A stretch of DNA of 64,000 bases from JBBQZO01 sp038207625 (lineage in GTDB: Bacteria; Pseudomonadota; Gammaproteobacteria; Burkholderiales; Burkholderiaceae_D): assembly GCA_038207625.1 (NCBI GenBank), contig JBBQZO010000001.1, positions 360,420 to 424,419 of the forward strand. The letters run 5' to 3'. The notes under the pieces are model-generated. The model ran no database searches. It was not told where the DNA came from and was given only the letters and a program-made list of their open reading frames with translations. The position numbers were made by a program, and so were the translations under genes. Positions 18,141 through 26,972 of this stretch are shown here, in pieces. Position 1 is the stretch's first letter; every line of letters starts with the position of its first letter.

Positions 18141-20477
18141 CTACGCAATGGACGCCGCTGCGGTCAGGCCGGCGCGCAACTGGCGCGCCGCCGCGACCAT
18201 ATTCGTCAGCGCCGCCTCGGTCTCCGGCCAGGCGCGCGTTTTCAGGCCGCAGTCGGGGTTGACCCACAGTTGCGCAGGGGGAATCACGGTGGCGGCCTTG
18301 CGTAACCGTCGCACCATGGCGTCGACGCTGGGTATGCCGGGCGAATGGATGTCGTACACGCCCGGGCCGATCTGGTTCGGATAGCGGAACTGGCCGAACG
18401 CGTCCAGCAGCGCCATGTCCGAGCGGCTCGTCTCGATGGTGATCACGTCCGCGTCGAGCGCGGCGATCTGCGCGAGGATGTCGCCAAACTCCGCGTAACA
18501 CATGTGCGTGTGGATCTGGGTGGCTGGCAAGGCGCCGCCGGCGCTGATGCGAAACGCGCGCGTGGCCCAGGCCAGATACGCGTCCCACTGGCTGCGCCGC
18601 AGCGGCAAGCCTTCGCGCAGGGCCGGCTCGTCGATCTGGACGATGCCGATGCCGGCCTTTTCCAGGTCGCCCACTTCGTCGCGTAGCGCCAGCGCGATCT
18701 GCAGCGCCGTCAAGGAACGCGGCTGGTCGTCGCGTACAAACGACCATTGCAGCATCGTGATCGGTCCCGTCAGCAGGCCTTTCATCGGACGGGTGCTCAA
18801 ACTTTGGGCAAACTTGCTCCAGCCCACCGTCATCGGGGCGGGGCGCGCCACGTCGCCGAAAATGATGGGCGGCTTGACGCAGCGCGAACCGTAGGACTGG
18901 ACCCAGCCGAAGCCGGTGAAGGCGTAGCCATCGAGCTGCGCGCCGAAATATTCGACCATGTCGTTGCGCTCGGCTTCGCCATGCACCAGCACATCGAGCC
19001 CCAGCGCTTGCTGGCGCGCGACGGCGTCGCTGATCTCGGCGCGCATCGCGCGCTCGTAGGCGAACTCGTCGATGTCGCCGGCCTTGAAAGCGGCACGCGC
19101 GGCGCGGATCGCCGCCGTTTGCGGGAACGATCCGATCGTCGTGGTAGGGAAGGCGGGCAGCTCGAAGCGCCCGCGCTGGGCCAGCTGGCGTTGCTCGAAA
19201 CGTGATGAGCGCTGGTCGCTGTCGATAGTGAGTGCTTGCACGCGCGCGGCCACCTGCGCGCTGTGCACGCGTTTGCTGCGCCCGCGCGAAGCGATCGCCG
19301 CGCGCGCCGTCGCCAGCTCCTCAGTGCAATCGGCGCCGTCCAGCGCGCGCTTGAGCACGGCCAGCTCGGCCAGTTTTTCACAGGCAAACGCCAGCCAGGA
19401 TTTGATGTCAGCATCGAGCGCGCTTTCGTCGGCCAGGCCGAACGGTACGTGCAGCAAGGAGCACGAGGGCGCCAACCACAGCTTGCCGGCGCGCTTGGCC
19501 AGCAGCGGGACTAGCCGGCACAGCGCTGCGTCAAGGTCGGTGCGCCAGACATTGCGCCCGTCGACGATGCCGACCGACAGCACCTTATGCACCGGCAACC
19601 AGTCGCTGACGCTGGCCAGTTCGTGCGCGGCGCGCACGCCGTCCACGTGCAGGCCCGCCACCGGCAGGCGGCAGGCCAGACTGAGGTTTTCTTCCAGCGG
19701 GGAAAAATAGGTGGCCAGCAACACTTGCGCGCCGGCCTGATTGAGTTGCCAGTAGCACGGTTCAAACGCGTTGCGCCACGCGGCTGGCAGGTCCAGTCCG
19801 AGGATGGGTTCGTCCAGTTGTACCCAGGTCACGCCCAGCGTGCGCAACTGCACCAGCAGCGCGCCGTAGGCCGGCAGCAGGCACTCGAGCAGCGACAGAC
19901 GCTCGAAACGGGCGTCGGCGCCGCGTTCCTTGCCCAGCCACAGCAGCGACAGCGGTCCCAGCAACACGACCTTGACCGCGTGGCCCAGCGCCTGCGCCTC
20001 GGCCACTTCGGCGTACAGGCGCTCGCCGGCCAGCGCAAAGGTCGTCTCGGGCGACCATTCCGGCACCAGGTAATGATAGTTGGTGTCGAACCACTTCGTC
20101 ATTTCCAGTGCGTGCCGGCCCTCGGATGCACCGTGCTGGTGCGTGCACCCGGGGTGCTGCGCGTCGACGCCGCGCGCCATCGCGAAACTGCGCGCCAGCG
20201 GCGCATCGTCGTCGGCAAACCCGAAGCGGGCCGGCGCGCAGTCGAACAGGGCGAGATGGCTGAGCACCTGATCGTACAACGCGAAGTCGCCGACGGTGAC
20301 ATAGTCCAGGCCCAAATCTTGCTGAATTGACCAGTGTCGTGCGCGCAGCGCGGCGCCCGTGTGTTCCAGTGCGTCGGCAGTCAGTTCGCCGCGCCAATGG
20401 GCTTCCAGCGCCGTCTTCAGTTCGCGCCGGGCGCCGATGCGGGGGAAGCCCAGTGTGTGTATTTGAATACTTTTCAT
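18141..20477 (-). CDS. metE: Cobalamin-independent methionine synthase
   Basis: MetE transfers a methyl group from 5-methyltetrahydropteroyltriglutamate to homocysteine without B12. The 778-residue protein is full length: IHTLGFPRIGARRELKTALE at the N-terminus, FPTTTIGSFPQT at the start of the catalytic half, DVLVHGEAERNDMVEYFG, QIDEPALREGLPLRRSQWD and the zinc ligands in IHTHMCYAEFGDI and VNPDCGLKTR. It is divergent from metR, with a MetR-type palindrome in the 103-bp gap, the classical arrangement for homocysteine-responsive MetR control. Confidence 0.97.
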   Translation of the reverse strand: MKSIQIHTLGFPRIGARRELKTALEAHWRGELTADALEHTGAALRARHWSIQQDLGLDYVTVGDFALYDQVLSHLALFDCAPARFGFADDDAPLARSFAMARGVDAQHPGCTHQHGASEGRHALEMTKWFDTNYHYLVPEWSPETTFALAGERLYAEVAEAQALGHAVKVVLLGPLSLLWLGKERGADARFERLSLLECLLPAYGALLVQLRTLGVTWVQLDEPILGLDLPAAWRNAFEPCYWQLNQAGAQVLLATYFSPLEENLSLACRLPVAGLHVDGVRAAHELASVSDWLPVHKVLSVGIVDGRNVWRTDLDAALCRLVPLLAKRAGKLWLAPSCSLLHVPFGLADESALDADIKSWLAFACEKLAELAVLKRALDGADCTEELATARAAIASRGRSKRVHSAQVAARVQALTIDSDQRSSRFEQRQLAQRGRFELPAFPTTTIGSFPQTAAIRAARAAFKAGDIDEFAYERAMRAEISDAVARQQALGLDVLVHGEAERNDMVEYFGAQLDGYAFTGFGWVQSYGSRCVKPPIIFGDVARPAPMTVGWSKFAQSLSTRPMKGLLTGPITMLQWSFVRDDQPRSLTALQIALALRDEVGDLEKAGIGIVQIDEPALREGLPLRRSQWDAYLAWATRAFRISAGGALPATQIHTHMCYAEFGDILAQIAALDADVITIETSRSDMALLDAFGQFRYPNQIGPGVYDIHSPGIPSVDAMVRRLRKAATVIPPAQLWVNPDCGLKTRAWPETEAALTNMVAAARQLRAGLTAAASIA

Positions 20478-20561
20478 AATGTCATCGAGATTTAATGTTG
20501 AACAGGTAAAGTTTGGAGCAATCCGATTTATAATCAAAACGAAAGATTTTGCGGTTTCACA

Positions 20562-20574
20562 TGAAATTCATTCA
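20562..20574. promoter_or_regulatory. Candidate MetR binding site
   Basis: The sequence TGAAATTCATTCA matches the known MetR consensus TGAA-N5-TTCA exactly. It ends six bases before the metR ATG and lies about 85 bp from the metE start, in the divergent metE/metR gap. At this position binding could repress metR; a metE activating site would normally lie further from metR. Confidence 0.7.
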
Positions 20575-20580
20575 TACGAC

Positions 20581-21495
20581 ATGGCCATGCTAGAACTTCG
20601 TCACCTGCGTACGCTGTCCGCCTTGCGCTCCTCGGGCAGTCTGGTGCGCGCCGCGCAGTTGCTCAATCTGACCCAGTCAGCTTTGTCGCACCAAATAAAG
20701 TTATTGGAAGATCGCTATAAATCGCCATTGTTTGAGCGAAAATCGATGCCGATCGCGTTTACCGCGACCGGCAGCCGCCTGCTGGCGCTGGCCGATTCCG
20801 TGCTGCCCAGCATCGAGCAGGCCGAACGCGAAGTGGCGCGCCTGTCGCAAGGCCACAGCGGCCAGTTGCGCGTGGCGCTGGAATGCCATACCTGCTTCGA
20901 TTGGTTGATGCCGGTCATGGATGTGTTTCGTCAGCGCTGGCCGGAAGTCGAGATCGACCTGGTGTCGGGTTTTCACAGCGAACCGGTCGAGTTGCTGCGC
21001 TCTGGCGAGGCCGACCTGGTGATCGGTTCGGCCGGCGGTGCCGACTACGCCAGCTTCCCCCTGTTCCGCTTCGAAATTCTGGTCGTGATGGCGCAAAAGC
21101 ACCGGTTGGCCGGCGTGCGCCGCCTGGCAGCGTCCGACTTTGAAGGTGAAACCATCATCACCTACCCGGTGCCGGAAACGCGCATCGACCTGATCCGCGA
21201 AGTGCTGGCGCCGGCCAAGGTGCAGTTCGAGCGCCGCACGGCCGAGCTCACCGTGGCGATTTTGCAACTGGTGGCCAGTCGGCGTGGCGTCGCTGCCTTG
21301 CCCAACTGGGCCATCAAGAACTACGTCGATTACGACTACGTGATGGCCAAGCCGGTGGGGGAGCAAGGCTTGTGGAGCGACCTGTTTGTATCCGTGCAGC
21401 AAGACCAGGCTGACAAGGCGTACGTGCGCGATTTTGTCAGTGTGATTCGCGAACAGTGTGCACGGACCCTGGACGGCATAAAATTGTTAAGCTGA
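20581..21495 (+). CDS. metR: LysR-type transcriptional regulator MetR
   Basis: A 304-residue LysR protein. The N-terminal helix-turn-helix is of MetR type: LELRHLRTLSALRSSGSLVR, AAQLLNLTQSALSHQIKLLE, then a periplasmic-binding-like effector domain beginning LRVALECHTCFDWLMPVMDV. HTCFDWL is also a MetR hallmark linked to homocysteine sensing. ATG 20581 is used, but ATG 20587 (MLELRHLRTL) fits relatives equally well. It is divergent from its usual target metE. Confidence 0.93.
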   Translation: MAMLELRHLRTLSALRSSGSLVRAAQLLNLTQSALSHQIKLLEDRYKSPLFERKSMPIAFTATGSRLLALADSVLPSIEQAEREVARLSQGHSGQLRVALECHTCFDWLMPVMDVFRQRWPEVEIDLVSGFHSEPVELLRSGEADLVIGSAGGADYASFPLFRFEILVVMAQKHRLAGVRRLAASDFEGETIITYPVPETRIDLIREVLAPAKVQFERRTAELTVAILQLVASRRGVAALPNWAIKNYVDYDYVMAKPVGEQGLWSDLFVSVQQDQADKAYVRDFVSVIREQCARTLDGIKLLS

Positions 21496-21643
21496 CCGCT
21501 GCGGATAGTACGTAGTTTCACTACTTTCAATGAATTTGCTGATAAGATTGATCCTGCTCAAGCAGCAAGCAGGAGCCGGAAACTACGATGGTGGACTTTG
21601 CGACTGAACGCGTCGCTTTGCCTATCACCGACAAAGGATTGCC

Positions 21644-21964
21644 ATGTTTTCTTCTTCTGAACAATTTTCGCAAGTCGCCCGCAACCTCTTCGAGGCCCAA
21701 GTGGCGGCCATGCAGGCATTCACCCACGCTGCGCTGGACGCCGGCGTGAATGCCCTTGAACTCAATATCGACACGATCAAGTCGGCGCTGGCCGCCGTCA
21801 CCATCAATACCCGCCAATGGATGAGCGCAGGCAGCGCCGACCAATGGCTGTTTCCGCACGCTTCACCGTTCCATCCCGGTCAGCTGGCGCTGGCGCTGCG
21901 CGTAAGCGCTGCGTCCCCGGCTGTCCCTTTTGCTGGATCCGCGCCACTGGCGACGCAGGAGTAA
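21644..21964 (+). CDS. Short phasin-like protein
   Basis: A 106-residue protein; ATG 21644 follows AAAGGA. The sequence FSQVARNLFEAQVAAMQAFT and LDAGVNALELNIDTIKSALA has the amphipathic helical phasin pattern, as in PHA-granule surface proteins. It is much shorter than the usual 180-190 residues: the second half is replaced by a Pro/Ala-rich tail, so it may be a truncated or divergent phasin. It is followed 59 bp later by phaA and phaB, supporting a role at polyhydroxyalkanoate granules. Confidence 0.65.
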   Translation: MFSSSEQFSQVARNLFEAQVAAMQAFTHAALDAGVNALELNIDTIKSALAAVTINTRQWMSAGSADQWLFPHASPFHPGQLALALRVSAASPAVPFAGSAPLATQE

Positions 21965-22023
21965 TGCGCGCCGGCCGGACTTAACCCAAAGGCCCATTGG
22001 GGCCGTACATTTCGGAGAAATAC

Positions 22024-23202
22024 ATGGAAGACGTCGTCATAGTGGCAGCTGGCCGTACTGCGGTCGGTAAATTCGGTGGATCACTGGCCAAGGTATCGGC
22101 CGCCGATTTGGGCGCCCACGTGATCCGCAGCCTGCTGGCCAAAATCGGCCTCGACCCGGCCAGCGTCAACGAAGTCATCATGGGCCAGGTGCTCACCGCC
22201 GGTTGCGGCCAGAACCCGGCGCGCCAGGCCGTCATCAAGGCCGGCCTGCCGAATATGGTGCCGGCATTTACGGTTGGCAAAGTGTGCGGCAGCGGCCTGA
22301 AAGCGACCCATCTGGCCGCGCAAGCGATCAAGTGCGGCGACGCCGACATCATCATCGCCGGCGGCCAGGAAAACATGAGCGCCTCGCCGCACGTGCTGAA
22401 CGGTTCGCGCGACGGTTTCCGCATGGGCGACGCGAAACTGACCGACACCATGATCGTGGACGGCCTGTGGGACGTGTACAACCAGTACCACATGGGCGTG
22501 ACGGCGGAAAACGTCGCGAAGAAATTCGACATCTCGCGCGCCGAGCAGGACGCGTTCGCGCTGGCCTCCCAGCAAAAAGCCGAAGCTGCCCAAAAAGCGG
22601 GCAAGTTCAAGGACGAGATCATTCCGTTTGAGATCGTCACCAAAAAAGGCACGACCGTGTTCGATGCCGACGAATACATCAAGCAAGGCAGCACGCTCGA
22701 ATCGCTGGCCGCGCTGCGTCCGGCCTTCAACAAGGAAGGCACCGTCACCGCCGGCAACGCATCCGGCCTGAACGACGGCGCCGCCGCCGTCATCATGATG
22801 TCCGCGTCGAAAGCGAAAGCGCTGGGCCTGACCCCGCTGGCGCGCATCAAGGCGTACTCGTCGGCCGGTCTGGACCCATCCATCATGGGCATGGGCCCGG
22901 TATCGGCCTCGCAGCTGTGCCTGAAAAAAGCCGGCTGGACCCATGAGGACGTGGACCTGATGGAGATCAACGAGGCGTTCGCCGCGCAAGCCATCGCCGT
23001 CAACAAGGAGATGGGCTGGGATACGAGCAAGATCAACGTCAATGGCGGCGCGATCGCGCTGGGCCACCCGATCGGCGCATCCGGCGCGCGCGTCTTGGTG
23101 ACCTTGCTGCACGAAATGATCCGGCGTGACGCCAAGCGCGGCCTGGCCAGCTTGTGCATCGGCGGCGGCATGGGCGTGGCGCTGGCAGTGGAACGCGACT
23201 AA
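22024..23202 (+). CDS. phaA: Acetyl-CoA acetyltransferase (beta-ketothiolase)
   Basis: Condenses two acetyl-CoA to acetoacetyl-CoA (or the reverse). The 392-residue thiolase has the acyl-accepting C88 in VGKVCGSGLKATHLAAQAI, the His in NGGAIALGHPIGASGARVLV and the second catalytic Cys in LASLCIGGGMGVALAVER. ATG 22024 is preferred, preceded by GGAG; the frame is open nine codons further up. Immediately downstream is an acetoacetyl-CoA reductase, so the pair supplies (R)-3-hydroxybutyryl-CoA for polyhydroxybutyrate. No phaC synthase is in the window. Confidence 0.94.
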   Translation: MEDVVIVAAGRTAVGKFGGSLAKVSAADLGAHVIRSLLAKIGLDPASVNEVIMGQVLTAGCGQNPARQAVIKAGLPNMVPAFTVGKVCGSGLKATHLAAQAIKCGDADIIIAGGQENMSASPHVLNGSRDGFRMGDAKLTDTMIVDGLWDVYNQYHMGVTAENVAKKFDISRAEQDAFALASQQKAEAAQKAGKFKDEIIPFEIVTKKGTTVFDADEYIKQGSTLESLAALRPAFNKEGTVTAGNASGLNDGAAAVIMMSASKAKALGLTPLARIKAYSSAGLDPSIMGMGPVSASQLCLKKAGWTHEDVDLMEINEAFAAQAIAVNKEMGWDTSKINVNGGAIALGHPIGASGARVLVTLLHEMIRRDAKRGLASLCIGGGMGVALAVERD

Positions 23203-23257
23203 TAGTGCGACTTTAAGCAGTAGATAACAGCAGTAGATAACAACAGGAGAAAATAAA

Positions 23258-23998
23258 ATGGCAAGAGTTGCATTAGTAACCGGCGGCATGGGCGGTTTGG
23301 GTGAGGCGGTATGTATCAAGCTGGCGGCACTGGGTTATCGGGTTGTGACGACTTATTCTCCGGGCAACACCAAGGTCGACGCGTGGTTGCAATCGACCAA
23401 GGACATGGGTTTTGACTTCAAAGCCTATCCGTGCGACGTGGCCGACTACGACTCCGCGCAAACCTGCGTGGCGATGATCCAGAAGGAAATCGGTCCGATC
23501 GACGTGCTCGTCAACAACGCCGGCATCACGCGCGACATGACGTTCAAGAAGATGGACAAGCCGAACTGGGACGCCGTCATGGCCACCAATCTGGACTCCG
23601 TGTTCAACATGACCAAGCCGGTCTGTGACGGCATGGTCGATCGCGGCTGGGGCCGCATCATCAACATCTCGTCGGTGAACGGTCAGAAGGGTGCCTTCGG
23701 CCAGACCAACTACTCGGCCGCCAAGGCCGGCATGCACGGTTTCACCAAGGCGCTGGCGCTGGAAGTGGCGCGCAAGGCCGTCACCGTGAACACCATCTCG
23801 CCGGGCTACATCGGCACCAAGATGGTGATGGCGATCCCGCAGGAAGTGTTGGACAGCAAGATCATCCCGCAAATTCCGATGGCGCGCCTGGGTAAGCCAG
23901 AAGAAGTGGCCGGCCTGGTCGCTTACCTGGCGTCCGACGAAGCAGCCTTTGTGACCGGCGCCAACATCGCCATCAACGGCGGTCAGCACATGTCCTAA
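23258..23998 (+). CDS. phaB: Acetoacetyl-CoA reductase
   Basis: An NADPH-dependent reductase giving (R)-3-hydroxybutyryl-CoA. The 246-residue SDR starts MARVALVTGGMGGLGEAVCI, with cofactor motif TGGMGGLG, VLVNNAGITRDMTFKKM, catalytic Ser in INISSVNGQKGAFGQ and Tyr/Lys in TNYSAAKAGMHGF. The segment AFGQTNYSAAKAG is typical of PhaB. It sits 55 bp after phaA behind a ribosome binding site (AGGAG at 23244-23248) and is followed by a strong intrinsic terminator, closing the phasin-phaA-phaB unit. Confidence 0.95.
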   Translation: MARVALVTGGMGGLGEAVCIKLAALGYRVVTTYSPGNTKVDAWLQSTKDMGFDFKAYPCDVADYDSAQTCVAMIQKEIGPIDVLVNNAGITRDMTFKKMDKPNWDAVMATNLDSVFNMTKPVCDGMVDRGWGRIINISSVNGQKGAFGQTNYSAAKAGMHGFTKALALEVARKAVTVNTISPGYIGTKMVMAIPQEVLDSKIIPQIPMARLGKPEEVAGLVAYLASDEAAFVTGANIAINGGQHMS

Positions 23999-24021
23999 GC
24001 GCTTGCGCACTGTAGCATCCG

Positions 24022-24054
24022 ATGCCGCTCAGCATACCGCTGAGCGGCATTTTT
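24022..24054 (+). terminator. Rho-independent terminator after phaB
   Basis: A perfect 12-bp stem (ATGCCGCTCAGC paired with GCTGAGCGGCAT) with a five-base loop ATACC is followed by TTTT. It starts 23 bases after the phaB stop codon. Confidence 0.9.
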
Positions 24055-24171
24055 CATTCCAAATGCGCGTCCCGTATGGCCGATTCCGAATCCCGAATTG
24101 CCTACTTCAAATTTCAGTTCGACGTTTCACCGCCCACCGCCCACCGCCCACTTCCACATTCGACTGAACTC

Positions 24172-24696
24172 ATGATGATTACAATGTACGAGGCCAGCGT
24201 GCCGACCCTGCGGCGCTATCTGGGCCAACTGTCGAAACTGGTCGCGCTGGCCGAGGCCCATGTGCCGTCCAACGAGGCCGCTCCGGACTCGCTCTTGCAA
24301 GCGGCGCTGGCGCCATCGATGTATCCGTTTGCGAGCCAGGTCGAAATCACCGCCAACTTCGCGCTGCGCACCAGCGCGCCGCTTGCCGGCTTGGCCACTC
24401 CCGCTTATGGCGCATTCGACGCCAGCTTCGCCGGCCTGCAGCAGCGTATCGCCCACGCGCTGACCTTCATCGATGCGCTCACTCCGGCACAGTTCGCCGG
24501 CAGCGCTGAGCGCACCATCCTTGACCGCGCCGGCGACGCCAACATCGCATTGCCCGGCCGCATCTACCTGCTGGAATACGCGCTCCCCAACTTCCTGTTC
24601 CACCTGAGCACCGCCTACGCGATCCTGCGCCATGCTGGCGTAACTGTCGGCAAGGGCGACTTCGATGGCCTGCACGTCTACCGGCGGTCGGTGTAA
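24172..24696 (+). CDS. DUF1993 family protein
   Basis: About 174 residues from ATG 24172 (MMITMYEASVP); ATG 24184 would also fit, since relatives begin close to SMYxASVP. Features are TLRRYLGQLSKLVALAEAHV, SMYPFASQVEITANFALR, RIAHALTFIDALTP and YALPNFLFHLSTAYAILRHA followed by GVTVGKGDFDG. This is the DUF1993 helical-bundle family, distantly like DinB proteins and of unknown role. It follows the phaB terminator and so has its own promoter. Confidence 0.83.
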   Translation: MMITMYEASVPTLRRYLGQLSKLVALAEAHVPSNEAAPDSLLQAALAPSMYPFASQVEITANFALRTSAPLAGLATPAYGAFDASFAGLQQRIAHALTFIDALTPAQFAGSAERTILDRAGDANIALPGRIYLLEYALPNFLFHLSTAYAILRHAGVTVGKGDFDGLHVYRRSV

Positions 24697-25212
24697 ACGC
24701 CTGGCAAGCCCGGACTGCTGGAAAGTATTCTGCCCGCGGAAAAAACGCATTGACATGGGTTTGACGTAGAACATGCCTATATCAACATCACAGGGTCATT
24801 ATGTATTGATTGCGATAGATACATAATGCGCGGCCATAAGTTATTCCTCAAATAAAATATTATTTCCAAAAATAAATTTGTGAGACTGTGATTTTTCGAT
24901 AGAATCAATCGAAAAATTCGAACTATCATTATAAAAACTTGCTTGATCGATGAGGTAAATTCAAGAATACATATTCCAACAATCAATAAACATTTTCGCA
25001 AAAAAATATTATGTTTGCTTGGATGTAATTAGATAATGTGGATTTTTTTGTGCGTCGCTATTTAACGTCGCTATGTTCAATATCTTGTTGATTTTTAATG
25101 GAATTGTCGGGGTAAGTTACTAGGCTCCGGCATGCGGGCGGGCGCGTTATTTGTTGAGATTGATGCGCCATTTAACACAGTGGATCACCAACTTTATGGA
25201 TGGAGGAGCAAT
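24697..25212. other. AT-rich intergenic island
   Basis: About 515 bp without a supported gene. The stretch 24770-25110 is strikingly AT-rich compared with flanking genes (long A/T runs such as AAAATATTATTTCC). A 74-codon minus-strand frame at 24777-25001 encodes a hydrophobic peptide but has no similarity or context. Such a base composition suggests recent acquisition or a silenced/regulatory region upstream of the small-gene pair at 25213. Confidence 0.6.
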
Positions 25213-25470
25213 ATGGCTTTCAATAATGTAGGTCCCTTGATTTTCCTGGCGCAAGGCCAGCATTTTAACTGGTGGTACAGTTTTGGTGGCGATCGCGGGA
25301 CCCAATTCGCTTCTGCCGATATCAAACGCCCCAACGGCAAAGCGGTCCACCTGGCGGACCAGCAGCGCAAACAGCTCGATAACGATGGCATCGCCACCTA
25401 TTTCGTCACCGTGACCAATCAAGGCCCGGGCGGTTGCTGGCACAATCTTCAAGGCGGGGGGATGTCATGA
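25213..25470 (+). CDS. Small hypothetical protein
   Basis: 85 residues from ATG 25213, supported by GGAGGAG at 25202-25208. The sequence is rich in aromatic and Gly residues (FNWWYSFGGDRGTQFASADI, then GIATYFVTVTNQGPGGCW) and looks like a compact beta-sheet protein; there is no signal peptide and one Cys near the end. No family was recognised. Its stop overlaps the start of the next gene (ATGA), so the two are translated together. It lies directly after an AT-rich island. Confidence 0.65.
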   Translation: MAFNNVGPLIFLAQGQHFNWWYSFGGDRGTQFASADIKRPNGKAVHLADQQRKQLDNDGIATYFVTVTNQGPGGCWHNLQGGGMS

Positions 25471-25682
25471 TCAAAATGACCGTGGTAACCGATGCGACCG
25501 GCGGCCTGGTGGCGGCAATCCAAGGCCATGCGCTGAGCGAAAAGCGCGGCGACGTGGAAGCGGGCGTGGTCATTCAAAAAGGGCATACCGCGCATCAGAT
25601 CGAGGTGGACGACGACCTGAGCAAGGTGACCGACCAAGCTGAAATGATGCGCAAGCTGCACAAGTTCATCCCGCGCTCCTGA
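25467..25682 (+). CDS. Small hypothetical protein, coupled to upstream gene
   Basis: 71 residues from ATG 25467, overlapping the preceding stop by four bases. The sequence begins MIKMTVVTDATGGLVAAIQG and contains GVVIQKGHTAHQIEVDDDLS, a pattern consistent with a small beta-strand domain followed by a helix (AEMMRKLHKFIP). No family was recognised. The overlap indicates an operon with the 85-residue protein and perhaps a shared function. Confidence 0.6.
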   Translation: MIKMTVVTDATGGLVAAIQGHALSEKRGDVEAGVVIQKGHTAHQIEVDDDLSKVTDQAEMMRKLHKFIPRS

Positions 25683-25691
25683 CGTCGACGG

Positions 25692-25720
25692 CGACACTGC
25701 GGCCTCGTGCCGCAGCGTCG
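25692..25720. terminator. Hairpin after small gene pair
   Basis: A 12-bp stem with one mismatch (CGACACTGCGGC / GCCGCAGCGTCG) around the loop CTCGT starts ten bases after the stop of the 71-residue gene. There is no T-run, so termination is uncertain; it lies between this unit and the converging cbiZ remnant. Confidence 0.4.
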
Positions 25721-25992
25721 TGCTGGCCCCGCTCCATGCCGGTGACGGCGTCGAGCGGGGTCGTTGCGCTGCCCAATCGCGTGTCGCGCGCCGAACTTCG
25801 CATCAACAGTGCGTGTAACACGCGGCGCATCAACGTGACCATTGGGTCTTGATGGACGAGGACGCTCCATCGCTGGCAACGGGGCGCACCGGGTCAGACC
25901 GACCAGCGGCCATGCGAACAAACGGTGGGCGCTATGTGGCGTTGTTTGTGCCATTGAAATGGACGAAAAACGCCAAACCGCGCTTGGATGGC

Positions 25993-26687
25993 TCACGCAG
26001 CCAGCAGCGATTCCCGCACCGCCTGCTGCACGGCTTTGGCGGTCAACCACCCGACAACGGTCGCCGGTGCCGCATAGGACTGCTCCACCCCGCGCCTCGT
26101 CATGGCCACGGTGACCGTATCGGTCGATGTGCCGGTCGCAAGGGTGGCGTCGGGCGCGCGGATGTCCCGCGCGTGCAGCACGGCGCACTTGGCTTCGGTC
26201 GCGGTGATGATCGCGTTCAACATCGCCGCGCGCGTTCGTTTCGCGCCGAGCAACAAGATGATGTTGATCGTCCCCGGCGACGATGGGTACGGTACGGCGG
26301 CGTGACGCCCGCGCGGATGGCGTTGCCCACCCCCGCAGTCACCAAGGCCGCCACCCGCAAGCCATCCTCCGCGAGGTGCGCGAGTCGTGCCTTGCGCAAG
26401 CGCACGGCCGTCAGAAGCCCGACAAACGGCGCGGTCATGTCGCACTGTGCGGCAATGCGGCGCAAGTGCGCCGCAGCGTCGGCCGAGCAGTAATCCTTGG
26501 TCACATAGGCGTTGAGGATATGGCGCGTATGCCGGAAACCGCCTCTAAAGAACGAGGACAGCGTCGTCAACATTTCCCGGCTGTGAACATGCATCACTTC
26601 GGGCGTTGCATGGATGGTGACGCCGCAAATGGGAGCATGGATAAACATTGACGGAATTTCACTGTATCTACGCCAATAATTCGACAT
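25993..26687 (-). pseudogene. cbiZ: Adenosylcobinamide amidohydrolase (CbiZ), frameshifted
   Basis: Two minus-strand frames together make one CbiZ-like protein. The upstream frame carries the N-terminal half (REMLTTLSSFFRGGFRHTRH, ILNAYVTKDY, AALVTAGVGNAIRAGVTPPY). The downstream frame carries the C-terminal half (PGTINIILLLGAKRTRAAML, ATEAKCAVLHARDI, ATGTSTDTVTVAMT). The switch falls exactly at a tandem GGTAC-GGTAC duplication (plus strand 26286-26295); removing one five-base copy restores ...TPPYPSSPGTINI... in a single frame. CbiZ hydrolyses the amide of adenosylcobinamide to salvage corrinoids. ATG 26687 is a plausible start. No other cobamide genes are in the window. Confidence 0.8.
26286..26295. 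repeat. 5-bp tandem duplication disrupting cbiZ
   Basis: GGTAC occurs twice in a row inside the cbiZ coding region. Deleting one copy restores a continuous CbiZ reading frame across two otherwise separate frames, so the duplication is the likely inactivating mutation. Confidence 0.8.
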
Positions 26688-26972
26688 CAGCCGATCCGCG
26701 ATGCCGGCCATGTCGTCACGGCCGCGCATTCCTTGGCACAGCCCGTCACAGCGCACTTCGGGTCAACGCGGTAAAGCTGTTCTGCGTGCAAGACGACGTG
26801 ATGGCGCTGGCATTGGCCGCACGCTGACGCAATTGTGTATTGTTCCCGGCGGTGGTTCTCGCTGGACCCGGGCGATGCTATCGTGGCATCGATCCCCGCA
26901 CACGCCGTCCAGCGAGGCAGACTCGAAGTCGCACGATGGAACGGATACTCGTCGCTCCCACCGGAACAGAAT

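Noticed and set aside
24777..25001. A 74-codon minus-strand hydrophobic frame in the AT-rich island
   Set aside because: No ribosome binding site, similarity or context; hydrophobic codons are expected from AT-rich sequence.
26688..26972. A cobalamin riboswitch upstream of the cbiZ remnant
   Set aside because: No recognisable B12-box or matching stem arrangement was seen on the minus strand.
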